A stretch of DNA of 64,000 nt from Methylobacterium sp. E-065. Lineage in GTDB: Bacteria > Pseudomonadota > Alphaproteobacteria > Rhizobiales > Beijerinckiaceae. Positions 9,716 through 19,289 of this stretch are shown one piece after another. A model generated the notes under the pieces. It worked only from the letters and a program-made list of their open reading frames with translations. It was not told the DNA's origin and did not search any database. Position numbers and translations under genes: made by a program. The first letter of the stretch is position 1. The number at the start of each line of letters is the position of its first letter. The DNA lies in assembly GCF_022829605.1 (NCBI RefSeq), contig NZ_JAKSYD010000114.1, forward strand, positions 310,001 to 374,000, given 5' to 3'.

Positions 9716-10451
<736 letters not shown>

Positions 10452-10459
<8 letters not shown>

Positions 10460-11210
10460 GTCCGGCCCCGATATAAGCCTCGATCACGCGGGAATCCTTG
10501 GAGACGGTGGCGTAATCGCCCTCGGCGAGCACCTGCCCGCGGGCCAGCACGGTGATACGATCCGACAGGGACGCCACCACCGACAGGTTGTGCTCCACCA
10601 TCAGGATGGTTCGGCTTTTGGAGACCCGGCGGATGAGCTGCGCCGTGCGCTCGACGTCCTCGTGGCCCATGCCGGCCATCGGCTCGTCAAGCAGCAGCAT
10701 CTCGGGATCAAGGGCCAGCGTCGTGGCAATCTCCAGCGCGCGCTTGCGGCCATAGGACAGTTCCACAGCGGGCACGTCAGCAAATTCGGACAGGCCGACA
10801 TCCTCGACCAGCGCCAACGCCTCGCCGTTCAGCGCCCGGAGCACCCGCTCGGGCCGCCAGAAATCGAAGGAATCGCCGCGCCGCCGCCGCTGCAGGGCGA
10901 TGCGGACGTTTTCCATCACGGTCAAATGGGGGAAGACGGCCGAGATCTGAAACGACCGCACGAGGCCCAGCCGGGCCACGTCGGCGGCCCTCAGGCCGGT
11001 GATGTCGCGATCCTTGTAGCGGATCGTGCCAGCAGTCGGGATCAGGAACTTGGTCAGCAGGTTGAAGCAGGTGGTCTTACCGGCCCCGTTCGGCCCGATG
11101 AGCGCGTGGATCGTCCCGCGCTCCACCTGCAGCGCCACGCCGTTCACGGCGCGGAAGCCGCGGAATTCCATCGTCAGGCCGTCGGTCGCCAGGATCACGT
11201 CCCGTGCCAA
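10452..11210 (-). CDS. livG: ABC transporter ATP-binding protein LivG (TTG start)
   Basis: This 252-residue ATPase has Walker A GPNGAGKT at residues 39-46, signature LSYGRKRAL and Walker B MLLLDEPMAGM. No ATG lies at the expected N-terminus. A TTG at 11210 gives the normal LivG beginning (ARDVILATDGLTMEF), and an excellent GGAGG Shine-Dalgarno sits 7 nt upstream, which decides the start. The longer frame to 11495 is shadow. It is the first gene of the importer operon and is divergent from dgoK across a 215-bp region. The TTG start and strong ribosome-binding site may tune the level of the cytoplasmic ATPase. Confidence 0.92.
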
Positions 11211-11425
11211 GCACGTTCCTCCCAAGGTGTGATTCTTGTTTTGAATCTTGCCGCCATATCGCCGAAGCGCAGCGGGTCCGTCCATCGCAAACGCGCGGCA
11301 CGGCGCGACAATCCCCGGCTGGTATATCGGTGTCGCGTGTCGGGGACAGAACCAGCCGAAGCTTGACCACGCCGGGGAGGCTTTATAACTCAGACAAATT
11401 CGCCGCTTTAGCGGGAGGAAAACGC

Positions 11426-12304
11426 ATGGCCCGTCACGCGGCCTATATCGCGGTCGACTGGGGCACCACCAACCGGCGCGCCTACGCGATGGCACCGGAT
11501 GGGACGGTGCTGGAATCCCTGCGGGACGATCGCGGCGTGCTGAGCCTCGCGCGGGACGCGTACCCGGCCGAGATCGCGGCGTTGCGGGCGCGCCTGGGCG
11601 CGGAGCCGGTCATCGCGGTGGGCATGGTGGGATCGAGCCGCGGCTGGTGCGAGGCGCCCTACGTCGATGCGCCCGCCACGCTGGACCGGCTGGCCGCATC
11701 CTGCCGGGAAGCCGCGCCCGGCGTGCGCATCGTTCCCGGTGTCGCCCTGCGGGACGGCCGACGCCCCGACGTGATGCGGGGCGAGGAGATCCAGGTGCTC
11801 GGCGCGATCCACGCGGGCGCCGCACCGGCGACCGCGCTGTTCTGTCAGCCCGGCACACACAACAAGTGGATCGAGACGATCGACGGCGCCATCACGACTT
11901 TCACCACTGTGATGACCGGCGAACTCTTCGCACTGCTGCGCAGTCACGGAATCTTGGCCAGCATGCTTGATGGCGTTGTTTCGGACGGAGCCCCGTTCCG
12001 TCGCGGGCTTCACCGGGGGATCGCGTCCGGCAATCTCGCCGCGACCCTGTTCGAGGTCCGGGCCGGGCTGCTGCTCGACCGGCTCGAAGCGTCCGAGGCG
12101 GCGGCCTATGCCAGCGGCGTGCTGATCGGCGCGGATGTCGCGACCCGGGACGACCTGAGCCGCCGGCCGGTCCATCTGCTGGGCGGTGGCGCCCTGGCCG
12201 AGCTCTATGGTTTCGCGATCGCGGAGTTGGGTGGGACGTCCGTCATCGTGCCGGGCGGATCGACCACGGCCGGTATCCATGCCCTCTGGAGCCTGAACGC
12301 ATGA
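11426..12304 (+). CDS. dgoK: 2-dehydro-3-deoxygalactonokinase
   Basis: This 292-residue protein begins with the sugar-kinase ATP-binding element AAYIAVDWGTTNRRAY and contains CQPGTHNKWIE and FTTVMTGELFALLR, both typical of DgoK. It phosphorylates 2-keto-3-deoxygalactonate in the De Ley-Doudoroff galactose/galactonate route. The ATG at 11426 follows a GGGAGGA Shine-Dalgarno. Its stop overlaps dgoA by 4 nt (ATGA), so kinase and aldolase are coupled. The dehydratase, dehydrogenase and transporter of the pathway are not in this stretch. The divergent ABC importer belongs to an amino-acid-type family and is not an obvious partner. Confidence 0.93.
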   Translation: MARHAAYIAVDWGTTNRRAYAMAPDGTVLESLRDDRGVLSLARDAYPAEIAALRARLGAEPVIAVGMVGSSRGWCEAPYVDAPATLDRLAASCREAAPGVRIVPGVALRDGRRPDVMRGEEIQVLGAIHAGAAPATALFCQPGTHNKWIETIDGAITTFTTVMTGELFALLRSHGILASMLDGVVSDGAPFRRGLHRGIASGNLAATLFEVRAGLLLDRLEASEAAAYASGVLIGADVATRDDLSRRPVHLLGGGALAELYGFAIAELGGTSVIVPGGSTTAGIHALWSLNA

Positions 12305-12936
12305 CGGTCCCCGAACGATTCGAAGCGGCCTTCGCCGCCTGTCCGCTGGTCGCGATCCTGCGGGGTTTGACGCCGGAGGAGGCGCCCGCGGTGGGCGATG
12401 CCCTCGTGGATGCGGGCTTCACGCTGATCGAGGTGCCGCTCAACTCGCCCGATCCGCTGCGCAGCATCGCACTCCTCGCCGAGCGCCTGGCCGGGCGCGC
12501 CCTTGTCGGGGCCGGAACGGTCCTTCAGCCCGCGCAGGTCGAGGCGGTCGGTGCGGCGGGTGGACGCCTGATCGTCTCGCCCAACGTGGACCCGGCGGTG
12601 ATCCGCGCGACCCGCGCGCTCAGCCTGGTCTCCCTGCCCGGCTACCAGACGCCGACCGAGGCCTTCACGGCGCTCGCGGCCGGCGCAACTGCGCTAAAGC
12701 TGTTCCCGGCGGATGTCGCCTCGACGGCAGCGTTGCGGGCCCACCGGGCCGTGCTGCCCTCCGGAACCCGTGTCCTCGCCGTGGGCGGCGTGACGCCGGA
12801 GGGCATCGCCGCTTGGCGCGCGGCGAGCGCGGATGGCTTCGGCCTCGGCTCGAGCCTCTACCGTCCCGGCAAGGCGGCGGCCGATGTCGCGCGCGACGCG
12901 GCGGCTTTCGTGGCGGCGGTGCGAACATCCGCCTGA
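12301..12936 (+). CDS. dgoA: 2-dehydro-3-deoxy-6-phosphogalactonate aldolase
   Basis: This 211-residue KDPG/KDPGal-type class I aldolase has Glu44 in LIEVPLNSP and Schiff-base Lys133 in ALKLFPAD, with LVGAGTVL and the glycine-rich phosphate site AVGGVTPEG. It splits 2-dehydro-3-deoxy-6-phosphogalactonate into pyruvate and glyceraldehyde-3-phosphate. LNSP after the glutamate is typical of DgoA rather than Eda, and coupling to dgoK by ATGA overlap supports the galactonate assignment. Confidence 0.93.
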   Translation: MTVPERFEAAFAACPLVAILRGLTPEEAPAVGDALVDAGFTLIEVPLNSPDPLRSIALLAERLAGRALVGAGTVLQPAQVEAVGAAGGRLIVSPNVDPAVIRATRALSLVSLPGYQTPTEAFTALAAGATALKLFPADVASTAALRAHRAVLPSGTRVLAVGGVTPEGIAAWRAASADGFGLGSSLYRPGKAAADVARDAAAFVAAVRTSA

Positions 12937-13035
12937 GGCGTTCTGCCCGGTGCGAGGTCCACGGCCAGCCCATCTTGGACCCGCGCCGGCAAACGCCTAT
13001 CAGACAGCCGTCCCTGGACAATCGGGAGCGGCGTG

Positions 13036-14202
13036 ATGGCGGACGAGATCGCGGTATCGGCCGAGGATGACGGGCTCGACCTCATCGAGACGCCCTGCCT
13101 CCTGCTCGACGCCGATCGGCTGGAAGCCAACGTCGCCACTCTGCGTGCGCGGCTCGACGGGCTCGGCGTGGCCCTGCGGCCGCATCTCAAGACCGCCAAG
13201 TCCCGCGACGTCGCCCGGATCGCCATGGCGAGCGAGGCGGGTCCCGCGACCGTCTCCACGCTTCGCGAGGCCGAGTACTTCGCCGAAGGCGGCGTCCGCG
13301 ACATGATCTACGCCGTCGGGATCGCGCCGCAGAAACTCGAACGTGTCGGCTGGATCCGGCGGCATTGGCAGACCGATCTGGCGATCATCCTCGACTCGCT
13401 CGAGCAGGCGGAGGCCGTGGCGGCCTGGAACCGCCGCACCGGCGACCGCCTCCCGGTGCTGATCGAGGTCGACGCGGATGGCCACCGCTCCGGTGTGAAG
13501 CCGCAGGATTCGGAAACGCTCGTGGCGATCGGTCGCGTCCTTGCTGGGGAGGCCAGCCTGCGCGGCGTTCTGCTGCACGCCGGCGACAGCTATGGGCTGA
13601 GCGAGCCGGACGCGCTCCGGGCTGCCGCCGAGGCCGAGCGCGTGGCCGCGGTAATGGCGGCGGGATCGCTCCGGGACGCCGGCCTGCCCTGTCCGGTAGT
13701 CAGCGTCGGCTCCACCCCGACGGCGCGTTACGCCGAGACTCTGGACGGCATCACCGAGGTCCGCGCCGGCGTCTTCATGATCGGAGACCTGTTCCAGGCC
13801 GGCGTCGGCTCCTGCGCGGTGGCGGACATCGCACTCACCGTCCTGGCCACGGTGATCGGCCACCAGCGGGAGAAGGGCTGGATCATCACCGATGCCGGCT
13901 GGATGGCGTTGTCGCGCGACCGGGGCACGGCCCGGCAGGCGGTCGACCAGGGCTACGGCCTTGCGTGCGACCGCACCGGCCAGCCCTATCCAGACCTGAT
14001 CGTCGCCGACGCCAATCAGGAGCACGGAATCCTGGCCCTGCGGAAAGGCTCGACGGCCGTCCTGCCCGATCTTCCGATCGGCGCGCGCCTGCGCATCCTG
14101 CCCAATCACGCCTGCGCCACGGGGGCGCAGCATGACCGCTACCATGCCATGGCGAGCGGCCGTCTCACCGGCGCGATCTGGCCGCGGATCAACGGCTGGT
14201 AG
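13036..14202 (+). CDS. DSD1-family PLP enzyme (D-threonine aldolase / D-serine dehydratase-like)
   Basis: This 388-residue fold-type III PLP enzyme has ETPCLLLDADRLEANV at the start, the PLP lysine in RPHLKTAK (48-55, probably Lys52), and the C-terminal metal-binding pair His358 and Cys360 in LPNHACATG. The family includes D-threonine aldolases and zinc-dependent D-serine dehydratases that cleave or dehydrate D-beta-hydroxy amino acids. A GTG directly precedes the ATG at 13036 and could also serve as the start. It lies 99 nt after dgoA on the same strand; whether it shares a promoter with it is unclear. Substrate is not determinable from motifs. Confidence 0.88.
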   Translation: MADEIAVSAEDDGLDLIETPCLLLDADRLEANVATLRARLDGLGVALRPHLKTAKSRDVARIAMASEAGPATVSTLREAEYFAEGGVRDMIYAVGIAPQKLERVGWIRRHWQTDLAIILDSLEQAEAVAAWNRRTGDRLPVLIEVDADGHRSGVKPQDSETLVAIGRVLAGEASLRGVLLHAGDSYGLSEPDALRAAAEAERVAAVMAAGSLRDAGLPCPVVSVGSTPTARYAETLDGITEVRAGVFMIGDLFQAGVGSCAVADIALTVLATVIGHQREKGWIITDAGWMALSRDRGTARQAVDQGYGLACDRTGQPYPDLIVADANQEHGILALRKGSTAVLPDLPIGARLRILPNHACATGAQHDRYHAMASGRLTGAIWPRINGW

Positions 14203-14236
14203 GGCTGATCGCCCCTCAAACCAACGTGACTGTCGT

Positions 14237-14410
14237 TCAGGGGTGCGCGCCGGGCGCGATGGCGCCCGTGATCACCGGTTCGCCGGCCACGACGGCGATC
14301 GCCGGTTGCGCCCGCTGCCGGTCGAGCTTGTCGGCCGATACGAGGGCGGCGGCGATCAGGGCCGCCACCGCCAGTGTCGCCTTCAGCACGTCCCAGACCC
14401 GCGCAAGCAT
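14237..14410 (-). CDS. Small single-pass membrane protein, 57 residues
   Basis: The ATG at 14410 starts a short frame with one N-terminal hydrophobic helix (VLKATLAVAALIAAALV, about residues 7-23) followed by a polar tail rich in Ala, Pro and Gly. A longer in-frame extension to 14503 exists, but its residues look like non-coding translation. I know no family name. The gene is convergent with the PLP enzyme upstream and separated by 34 nt. Single-helix small proteins of this type are common in the group; function unknown. Confidence 0.5.
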   Translation of the reverse strand: MLARVWDVLKATLAVAALIAAALVSADKLDRQRAQPAIAVVAGEPVITGAIAPGAHP

Positions 14411-14576
14411 GGACCCAACCTCAACGGCAACCGATTGCAGGGTGCGGATGCGTGGCGCAGGCCATCCGCAGTTCTGGCAGCCTGTGCTGCGAGGCTTGCG
14501 CAAACCTTACCAAGTCATCGGATCACCCCGGTTCATCCAACACTGATGCGGCGGCGCATCATTCTGGTGGAAGAAC

Positions 14577-15503
14577 TCAGCGCCCTGCACCGGCCGAGGC
14601 GCTTGCGGCCTCGGCGGCCAGCGCTTCGAAGACCAGAGTGTGGCGCCGCGCCAGGGCCTCGACATCCGTCGCGTAGCCGCCGCCGATCACCGCCACGAGG
14701 GGGATTCCGCGGGCTCGGGCCTGAGCCACGACGAACCGGTCCCGGGCCAGCAGGCCCTCGTCGCTGAGGCAGAGTCGGCCCAACCGGTCATCCCGGTGCG
14801 GGTCGACGCCAGCGTTGTAGAAGACGAGATCCGGTCTTAACGCGTCGAGCAGCTGCGGCAGGCGGGCGCGCAGCACGGCGAGGTACGCGTCGTCACCGAG
14901 CCTGTCCGGCAGGCCGATATCCAGATCGCCGGCAATCTTCTGGGACGGGTAGTTGTTCTCGCAGTGAATGGAGAGCGTGAACAGGTCGGGGCACAGGGCC
15001 AGGCAATCGGCCGTGCCGTCGCCCTGATGGACGTCGAGGTCGACCACCAAAGCGCGCCGCACCAGCCCCTCGGCCTGAAGCGTCCGAGCCGCGACCGCCA
15101 CATCGTTGAGCACGCAGAAGCCGGCTCCCTGCTGCCGGCGGGCGTGGTGGCTGCCGCCCGCGGCGCTGCCCGCGAGCCCCTCCGCAAGCGCCAGTCGGGC
15201 GGCCAGCAAGGTCCCGCCCACGGAGCTGCGCGAGCGCCGGACGACCGCAGCGTCGACCGGCAGCCCGATCGCCTTCTCGATGTCCCGGGACACGGTGCAG
15301 GTGATGACCGCCTCCACGTAAGCCGGATCGTGGGCGCGCAGCAGGATCTCCGCAGTGGCCGGCTCGGGCGTCACGAAGCCCAGTGGCGCGAGCCCCCTGG
15401 CGATCAGCGTCTCGGCCAGCAATCCGTATTTCCGCATCGGGAAGCGGTGACCCGCGGGCAGGCTGGCCTCGTAGGCAGGGTGGAAGGCAATCGGCGGAAT
15501 CAT
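14577..15503 (-). CDS. Histone deacetylase-like amidohydrolase
   Basis: This 308-residue arginase/deacetylase-fold protein has the paired histidines GGSHHAR (119-120), zinc ligands Asp157 and His159 in VVDLDVHQGDG, and the later zinc-site loop FYNAGVDPHRDDRLG. Its length and the SIHCENNYPSQK segment resemble class IV (HDAC11-like) bacterial enzymes. Bacterial members hydrolyse acetylated polyamines or other small amides or acyl-lysines. The ATG overlaps the stop of the upstream FAD enzyme by 4 nt, so the two are translationally coupled. The substrate is unknown. Confidence 0.92.
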   Translation of the reverse strand: MIPPIAFHPAYEASLPAGHRFPMRKYGLLAETLIARGLAPLGFVTPEPATAEILLRAHDPAYVEAVITCTVSRDIEKAIGLPVDAAVVRRSRSSVGGTLLAARLALAEGLAGSAAGGSHHARRQQGAGFCVLNDVAVAARTLQAEGLVRRALVVDLDVHQGDGTADCLALCPDLFTLSIHCENNYPSQKIAGDLDIGLPDRLGDDAYLAVLRARLPQLLDALRPDLVFYNAGVDPHRDDRLGRLCLSDEGLLARDRFVVAQARARGIPLVAVIGGGYATDVEALARRHTLVFEALAAEAASASAGAGR

Positions 15504-16441
15504 GCCCCGGCGCCGAGATCGGCCAGGATGGCCCCGGCCAGCGCCGATCCGCTGTCATAGGCGGCCTCGATCCGCGCCCCGAGGCACCAGTCGCCGGCCG
15601 CGCCGAGCCGCAGGGCCGGATCGTAAAGGTTGCGCACCCCCAGGGGGCGCTCGACCTGGGCGTAGCGCCAGCGGTGGGCCTCCGCGTAAACCGGACGCAA
15701 GGCCGTGCCGAGATGACGTTCGGCCGCTTGGAGCAGCGCGGCGATGATTGCTTCCTTCGGCTCCTCGAGATGGTCGCGTGACCAATCGGCCGTCGCATGG
15801 ATCGTCAGCCGTTCGCCCCCGGAGCGGCCCGGCTTCGACCCGTCGGCCGCGATCAGCCCGATCGGATCCGCCCGCGGTTCGATCAGGGCCTCCGTCACGG
15901 CGCCTTTCGCGGCGATCATCAGCGACCAGCACGGGGCGTAGGCCGCGCGCTCGGCGCCCGGAAGGGCGTATCCGGATGCGTCCAGCAGGGCTTCCACCTG
16001 CGGCGCGGGAAAGGTGATCGCCACGGCGTCGAAGGGACCATGGATCGCCTCCGCGGCAGCCTCGACCTGCCACGTCGTTCCGCTTCGGCAGATCCGGGTG
16101 ATCGTCGTCTCGCTCGCGACGGGAAGCCCGGCCAGGAGATCCCTCACCGGCGCCGTCATAGCGGGCACGCCGACGTAACGCCCGGCGCCCACCCAGGGCG
16201 CCGCGATGCCGCGTCGCTCCCACTCGTTCAGCTGAGCCTCGAAGGCGGGCCCGTGCGCCCGCATGAACTGAGCGCCATGGTCGAACTGCATCGACCCGTG
16301 CCGGCGGGTCGCCATTCGTCCGCCGATGGCGCGTCCCTTGTCGAACACCTGCACGGTCAGTCCGGCTTGCGACAGCCTGCGGGCCGCCGCGGCTCCGGCC
16401 ATGCCGGCCCCCAGGATCGCCACACTTCGACGGTCGCTCAC
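15500..16441 (-). CDS. Renalase-like FAD-dependent oxidoreductase (GTG start)
   Basis: This 313-residue flavoprotein has the Rossmann FAD motif GAGMAG (11-16) near the N-terminus, FDKGRAIGGRMATRR typical of the amine-oxidase/renalase clan, and a C-terminal LGAAGDWCLGARIEAAYDSG that closes the FAD site. A GTG at 16441 places the Rossmann strand at residue 6 as usual; the extension to 16555 is Arg/Pro-rich shadow. It may oxidise an amine or a dihydro-nicotinamide by-product. It is coupled by a 4-nt overlap to the deacetylase-like gene. Confidence 0.88.
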   Translation of the reverse strand: MSDRRSVAILGAGMAGAAAARRLSQAGLTVQVFDKGRAIGGRMATRRHGSMQFDHGAQFMRAHGPAFEAQLNEWERRGIAAPWVGAGRYVGVPAMTAPVRDLLAGLPVASETTITRICRSGTTWQVEAAAEAIHGPFDAVAITFPAPQVEALLDASGYALPGAERAAYAPCWSLMIAAKGAVTEALIEPRADPIGLIAADGSKPGRSGGERLTIHATADWSRDHLEEPKEAIIAALLQAAERHLGTALRPVYAEAHRWRYAQVERPLGVRNLYDPALRLGAAGDWCLGARIEAAYDSGSALAGAILADLGAGA

Positions 16442-16628
16442 GGCCCTGCCCTGGCTGCGGGGCGGCCTGGCTGGCCGCGTCTCGGTCCAGATAGGGCGGC
16501 CCCGATCGGGGACAGCGCGACGCTGCGTCCCGGAGCGACAGACGAGTCCGAACACCCGGTAGGTGGTGCATCACTCAGGACGCGCCGGCTTGGCTGGATC
16601 CGTGTTGGGAAGCGCACGTTCGGTCGGC

Positions 16629-16713
16629 TGGTGCGGGTAGAGGGAATCGAACCCCCACGCCTTGCGGCTGGCGATTTTGAGTCGCCCGCGTCTACCAATT
16701 CCGCCATACCCGC
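16629..16713 (-). tRNA. tRNA-Leu (anticodon CAA)
   Basis: The minus strand folds as a class II tRNA. The acceptor stem is GCGGGTA paired with TACCCGC, with discriminator A and an encoded CCA (16629-16631). The anticodon stem GGCGA/TCGCC encloses the 7-nt loop CTCAAAA, giving anticodon CAA for UUG. A long variable arm and the T-loop GTTCGATTC follow. Length without CCA is 82 nt. It stands alone between the FAD-enzyme gene and the plus-strand yqaA-like gene. Confidence 0.97.
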
Positions 16714-16839
16714 ATGCACGGCGCTCATCGCACAGGTCCCATGCGCCGGCCAAGCGTATTTTTCGCGCGCGCCGGCGATCTGGCCAAGGCGTGGCACCTA
16801 TGCTCAAAGGGCATCCGCTTCTTCAGTTCGGGAGATCGA

Positions 16840-17421
16840 ATGCTCCGCCGGCTCTATGCGTGGATCCTGGCCCTCAGCGTCAGGCCCTCCGCGCCCTACG
16901 CGCTCGGCGCCGTGGCCTTCGCCGAAAGTTCGTTCTTCCCCGTACCGCCGGACGCGATGCTGGTACCGATGGCGGTCAGCCGACCCGATCGGGTCTGGCT
17001 CTACGCCACCATCGCGACCGTGGCGTCGGTCCTCGGCGGCCTCGTCGGCTACGCGATCGGCGCCCTGCTGTTCGATTCCGTCGGGGAATGGCTGATCCGC
17101 CTCTACGGGCTGCAGAATTCGGCCGCGACCTTCCAGGATTCCTACGCCCGATACGGGCATTGGGTGATCCTGCTGAAGGGGCTCACGCCGATCCCCTACA
17201 AGCTCGTCACGATCACGTCGGGCTTCGCCCATTACTCTCTGTTCTGGTTTTTCGTCCTGTCGGTCATCACCCGTGGCGCCCGATTCTTCATCCTGGCCGG
17301 TCTGCTCGGTCGCTACGGTGTCCAGATCCGCGGCGTCCTCGATCGGCATCTCAACGCGGTGGTGGCGATCTCCGTCGCTCTGATCGTCCTCGGGTTCCTG
17401 CTGTTCAAGGTGATCCTGTAG
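16840..17421 (+). CDS. YqaA/DedA-family inner-membrane protein
   Basis: This 193-residue protein has four or five hydrophobic segments and the SNARE-associated/DedA-like pattern: FAESSFFPVPPDAML near residue 30, and GHWVILLKGLTPIPYKLVTITSGF in the middle. These glycine- and proline-bearing re-entrant loops are typical of DedA/YqaA proteins, which help with lipid scrambling or membrane homeostasis. The ATG at 16840 was chosen because upstream codons overlap the tRNA promoter region and lack a hydrophobic start. It is followed by dsbB after 2 nt, so the two are an operon. Confidence 0.85.
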   Translation: MLRRLYAWILALSVRPSAPYALGAVAFAESSFFPVPPDAMLVPMAVSRPDRVWLYATIATVASVLGGLVGYAIGALLFDSVGEWLIRLYGLQNSAATFQDSYARYGHWVILLKGLTPIPYKLVTITSGFAHYSLFWFFVLSVITRGARFFILAGLLGRYGVQIRGVLDRHLNAVVAISVALIVLGFLLFKVIL

Positions 17422-17423
17422 CC

Positions 17424-17912
17424 ATGAATACGGCGGCCGCGCTTCGTCTCAAAACCGCCAGCCTATGGCTGGTGATTATTTCCGCCGCGACCCTCGGGGC
17501 CGTGTTGGTGATGCAGTACGGATACGGTTATTCGCCCTGCAAGCTGTGCCTGACCGAACGCCTGCCGTATTACGCGGCCGTACCGCTCGGTCTCATCGCG
17601 CTGTTTGCCCCGGAGCGCATCGCCCGGATGGCCCTCGGGCTCGCCGCCCTGGGCCTGCTCTACGGTGCCGGCATCGGCGTCTATCACGCGGGCGCCGAAT
17701 GGGGCTTCTGGCCGGGGCCAACCGATTGCGGCGGGGGAACGGGTGCCAACCCCGGCCAGGTCGGCGACTTCCTGAACACCCTGCAGACCACCAAGGTGGT
17801 GGATTGCTCGGTGGCGGCCCTTCGGGTGCTTGGGGTCTCACTGGCCGGCTGGAACGCGCTTCTGGCGTTCCTGCTGGCCTCCCTGGCGGGAACCGCCGCG
17901 GTGCGGCGCTGA
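17424..17912 (+). CDS. dsbB: Disulfide bond formation protein B (DsbB)
   Basis: This 162-residue four-helix membrane protein has the quinone-side CxxC pair Cys39 and Cys42 (SPCKLC) and the periplasmic pair Cys102 and Cys128 for exchange with DsbA. It reoxidises DsbA using ubiquinone. It is shorter than E. coli DsbB and lies in the DsbB/DsbI range. Coupled to the yqaA-like gene by a 2-nt gap. No dsbA is in the window. Confidence 0.92.
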   Translation: MNTAAALRLKTASLWLVIISAATLGAVLVMQYGYGYSPCKLCLTERLPYYAAVPLGLIALFAPERIARMALGLAALGLLYGAGIGVYHAGAEWGFWPGPTDCGGGTGANPGQVGDFLNTLQTTKVVDCSVAALRVLGVSLAGWNALLAFLLASLAGTAAVRR

Positions 17913-17944
17913 ACGAATCGAAGTCGCGGTCGCCGATCCGGTTC

Positions 17945-17959
17945 TTGCCCGTCGGGCAA
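17945..17959. terminator. Small perfect hairpin between convergent genes
   Basis: A 6-bp perfect stem, TTGCCC/GGGCAA, with a 3-nt loop lies 33 nt after the dsbB stop and just before the DUF1178 gene's stop on the other strand. It is flanked by a TTGC run but has no T-tract, so it is at best a weak bidirectional terminator. Confidence 0.3.
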
Positions 17960-17964
17960 AGGTC

Positions 17965-18414
17965 CTAGTTGCGATCGTCCGGCAGGATCGGGATCGCGGC
18001 GACTTCGATTCCCTCATCGATCAGGGCACGCGCCTCGGCGGGGCTGGCCTCCCCGTAGATCGAGCGGCCTTCCGCCTCGCCGTAATGGATCTTACGCGCC
18101 TCCTCGGGGAAGCGTGGGCCGACATGCTCGGAATTCGACACGACGTGCTCGCGCAGGGCCTTCAACATCGCCCGGACCTGCCGCTCGGGCTCGGCGATCA
18201 GGGCCACGGGAGCCTCGGCCTGCGCCGGACGCGCGACCGGTCCCCGGTCGGTACGCGCGATGCTCGGCACCATCAGGGCCTTGCCGACCGCGGTGCTGTC
18301 GCAGACTGGGCAGGCCACGAGGCCGCGCGCCACTTGGGTGTCGAAGGAATCGGAGGACGGGAACCAGCTCTCGAAGCCGTGTCCGGCCTCGCAGACGAGA
18401 CTGTACCGGATCAT
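17965..18414 (-). CDS. DUF1178 family protein
   Basis: This 149-residue protein starts IRYSLVCEAGHGFESWFPSS, the DUF1178 signature, with a zinc-ribbon-like set of Cys8, Cys35 and Cys38 (ACPVC). The centre is linker-like, and the C-terminus KIHYGEAEGRSIYGEAS is conserved in the family. The function is unknown. In alphaproteobacteria it is commonly found, as here, directly downstream of a carbon-nitrogen hydrolase and glutaredoxin (17-nt gap). Confidence 0.92.
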   Translation of the reverse strand: MIRYSLVCEAGHGFESWFPSSDSFDTQVARGLVACPVCDSTAVGKALMVPSIARTDRGPVARPAQAEAPVALIAEPERQVRAMLKALREHVVSNSEHVGPRFPEEARKIHYGEAEGRSIYGEASPAEARALIDEGIEVAAIPILPDDRN

Positions 18415-18431
18415 TCTTTTTCTTCGGGTGT

Positions 18432-19289
18432 CTACTGTGCGGCTTCGACCGGCCGGCCGACCCGCTCGACGGTGAATGCGCGCCCGTGCTTCAGCGACGG
18501 AATCCGCGCGCGCGCATCTGCGACCTGCGCCAAGTCGATCTCCGCCAGGATGAGGCCGGGCTCGTCCCCGCCCGCATCGGCGAGGATACGTCCCCAGGGA
18601 TCGACGATGAGCGAGTGTCCGAAGGTCTCGCGCCCATCCTCGTGGACACCGCCCTGCGCCGCCGAGATCACGAAGGCGCCGGTTTCGATCGCCCGTGCCC
18701 GCTGCAAGACGTGCCAGTGCGCCGCCCCCGTCTGACGGGTGAAACAGGCCGGCGCGGTCAACACCTCGGCCCCCGCCTCCGCGAGGGCGCGGTACAGGCC
18801 AGGGAAGCGGATGTCGTAGCAGATCGTCAGGCCGATCGTGGCCAGCGACGTTTCGGCGGCCACCGCGCAGGCGCCGGCCGTATACGTCGCTGATTCGCGC
18901 CAGCGTTCACCGCTGGGTAGATCGACATCGAACAGATGCAGCTTGTCATAAGCCGCGACGATCGCGCCCTCGGCATCGATTAGGTAGGCGCGGTTGGCAA
19001 TCTTATCGCCAGACCGCACCGCGATGGAGCCGACCTGCACCACCGTACTGGTCTCCCGCGCGGCCTCGCGCAAAGCTGCCAGCGTCGGATCCCGATCCTC
19101 GGTGGTGACGTTCGCGAACAGACGCTCGCGGCTGCGCTCCACCAGGGACGTCATTTCGGGCGTCTGCACGTAGGCCGCGCCCCGGGCGGCCGCATCGCGC
19201 ACGCCCGCGACAGCCGCGTCACGGTTGGCGCCCGGGTCGCGGCCCGAGCGCATCTGGATGCAGGCGGCCGTGAACCGGGCCTCACGCAT
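18432..19289 (-). CDS. Carbon-nitrogen hydrolase (nitrilase superfamily)
   Basis: This 285-residue enzyme has the catalytic triad of the family: Glu45 in TPEMTS, Lys116 in YDKLHLFD and Cys157 in ICYDIRFP. The substrate-loop pattern LHLFDVDLPSG is that of the Nit2/deaminated-glutathione or omega-amidase-like branch. Its start overlaps the grxC stop by 8 nt. Next to a glutaredoxin, a role in repairing deaminated glutathione is plausible. This is inference from family branch and context. Confidence 0.92.
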   Translation of the reverse strand: MREARFTAACIQMRSGRDPGANRDAAVAGVRDAAARGAAYVQTPEMTSLVERSRERLFANVTTEDRDPTLAALREAARETSTVVQVGSIAVRSGDKIANRAYLIDAEGAIVAAYDKLHLFDVDLPSGERWRESATYTAGACAVAAETSLATIGLTICYDIRFPGLYRALAEAGAEVLTAPACFTRQTGAAHWHVLQRARAIETGAFVISAAQGGVHEDGRETFGHSLIVDPWGRILADAGGDEPGLILAEIDLAQVADARARIPSLKHGRAFTVERVGRPVEAAQ

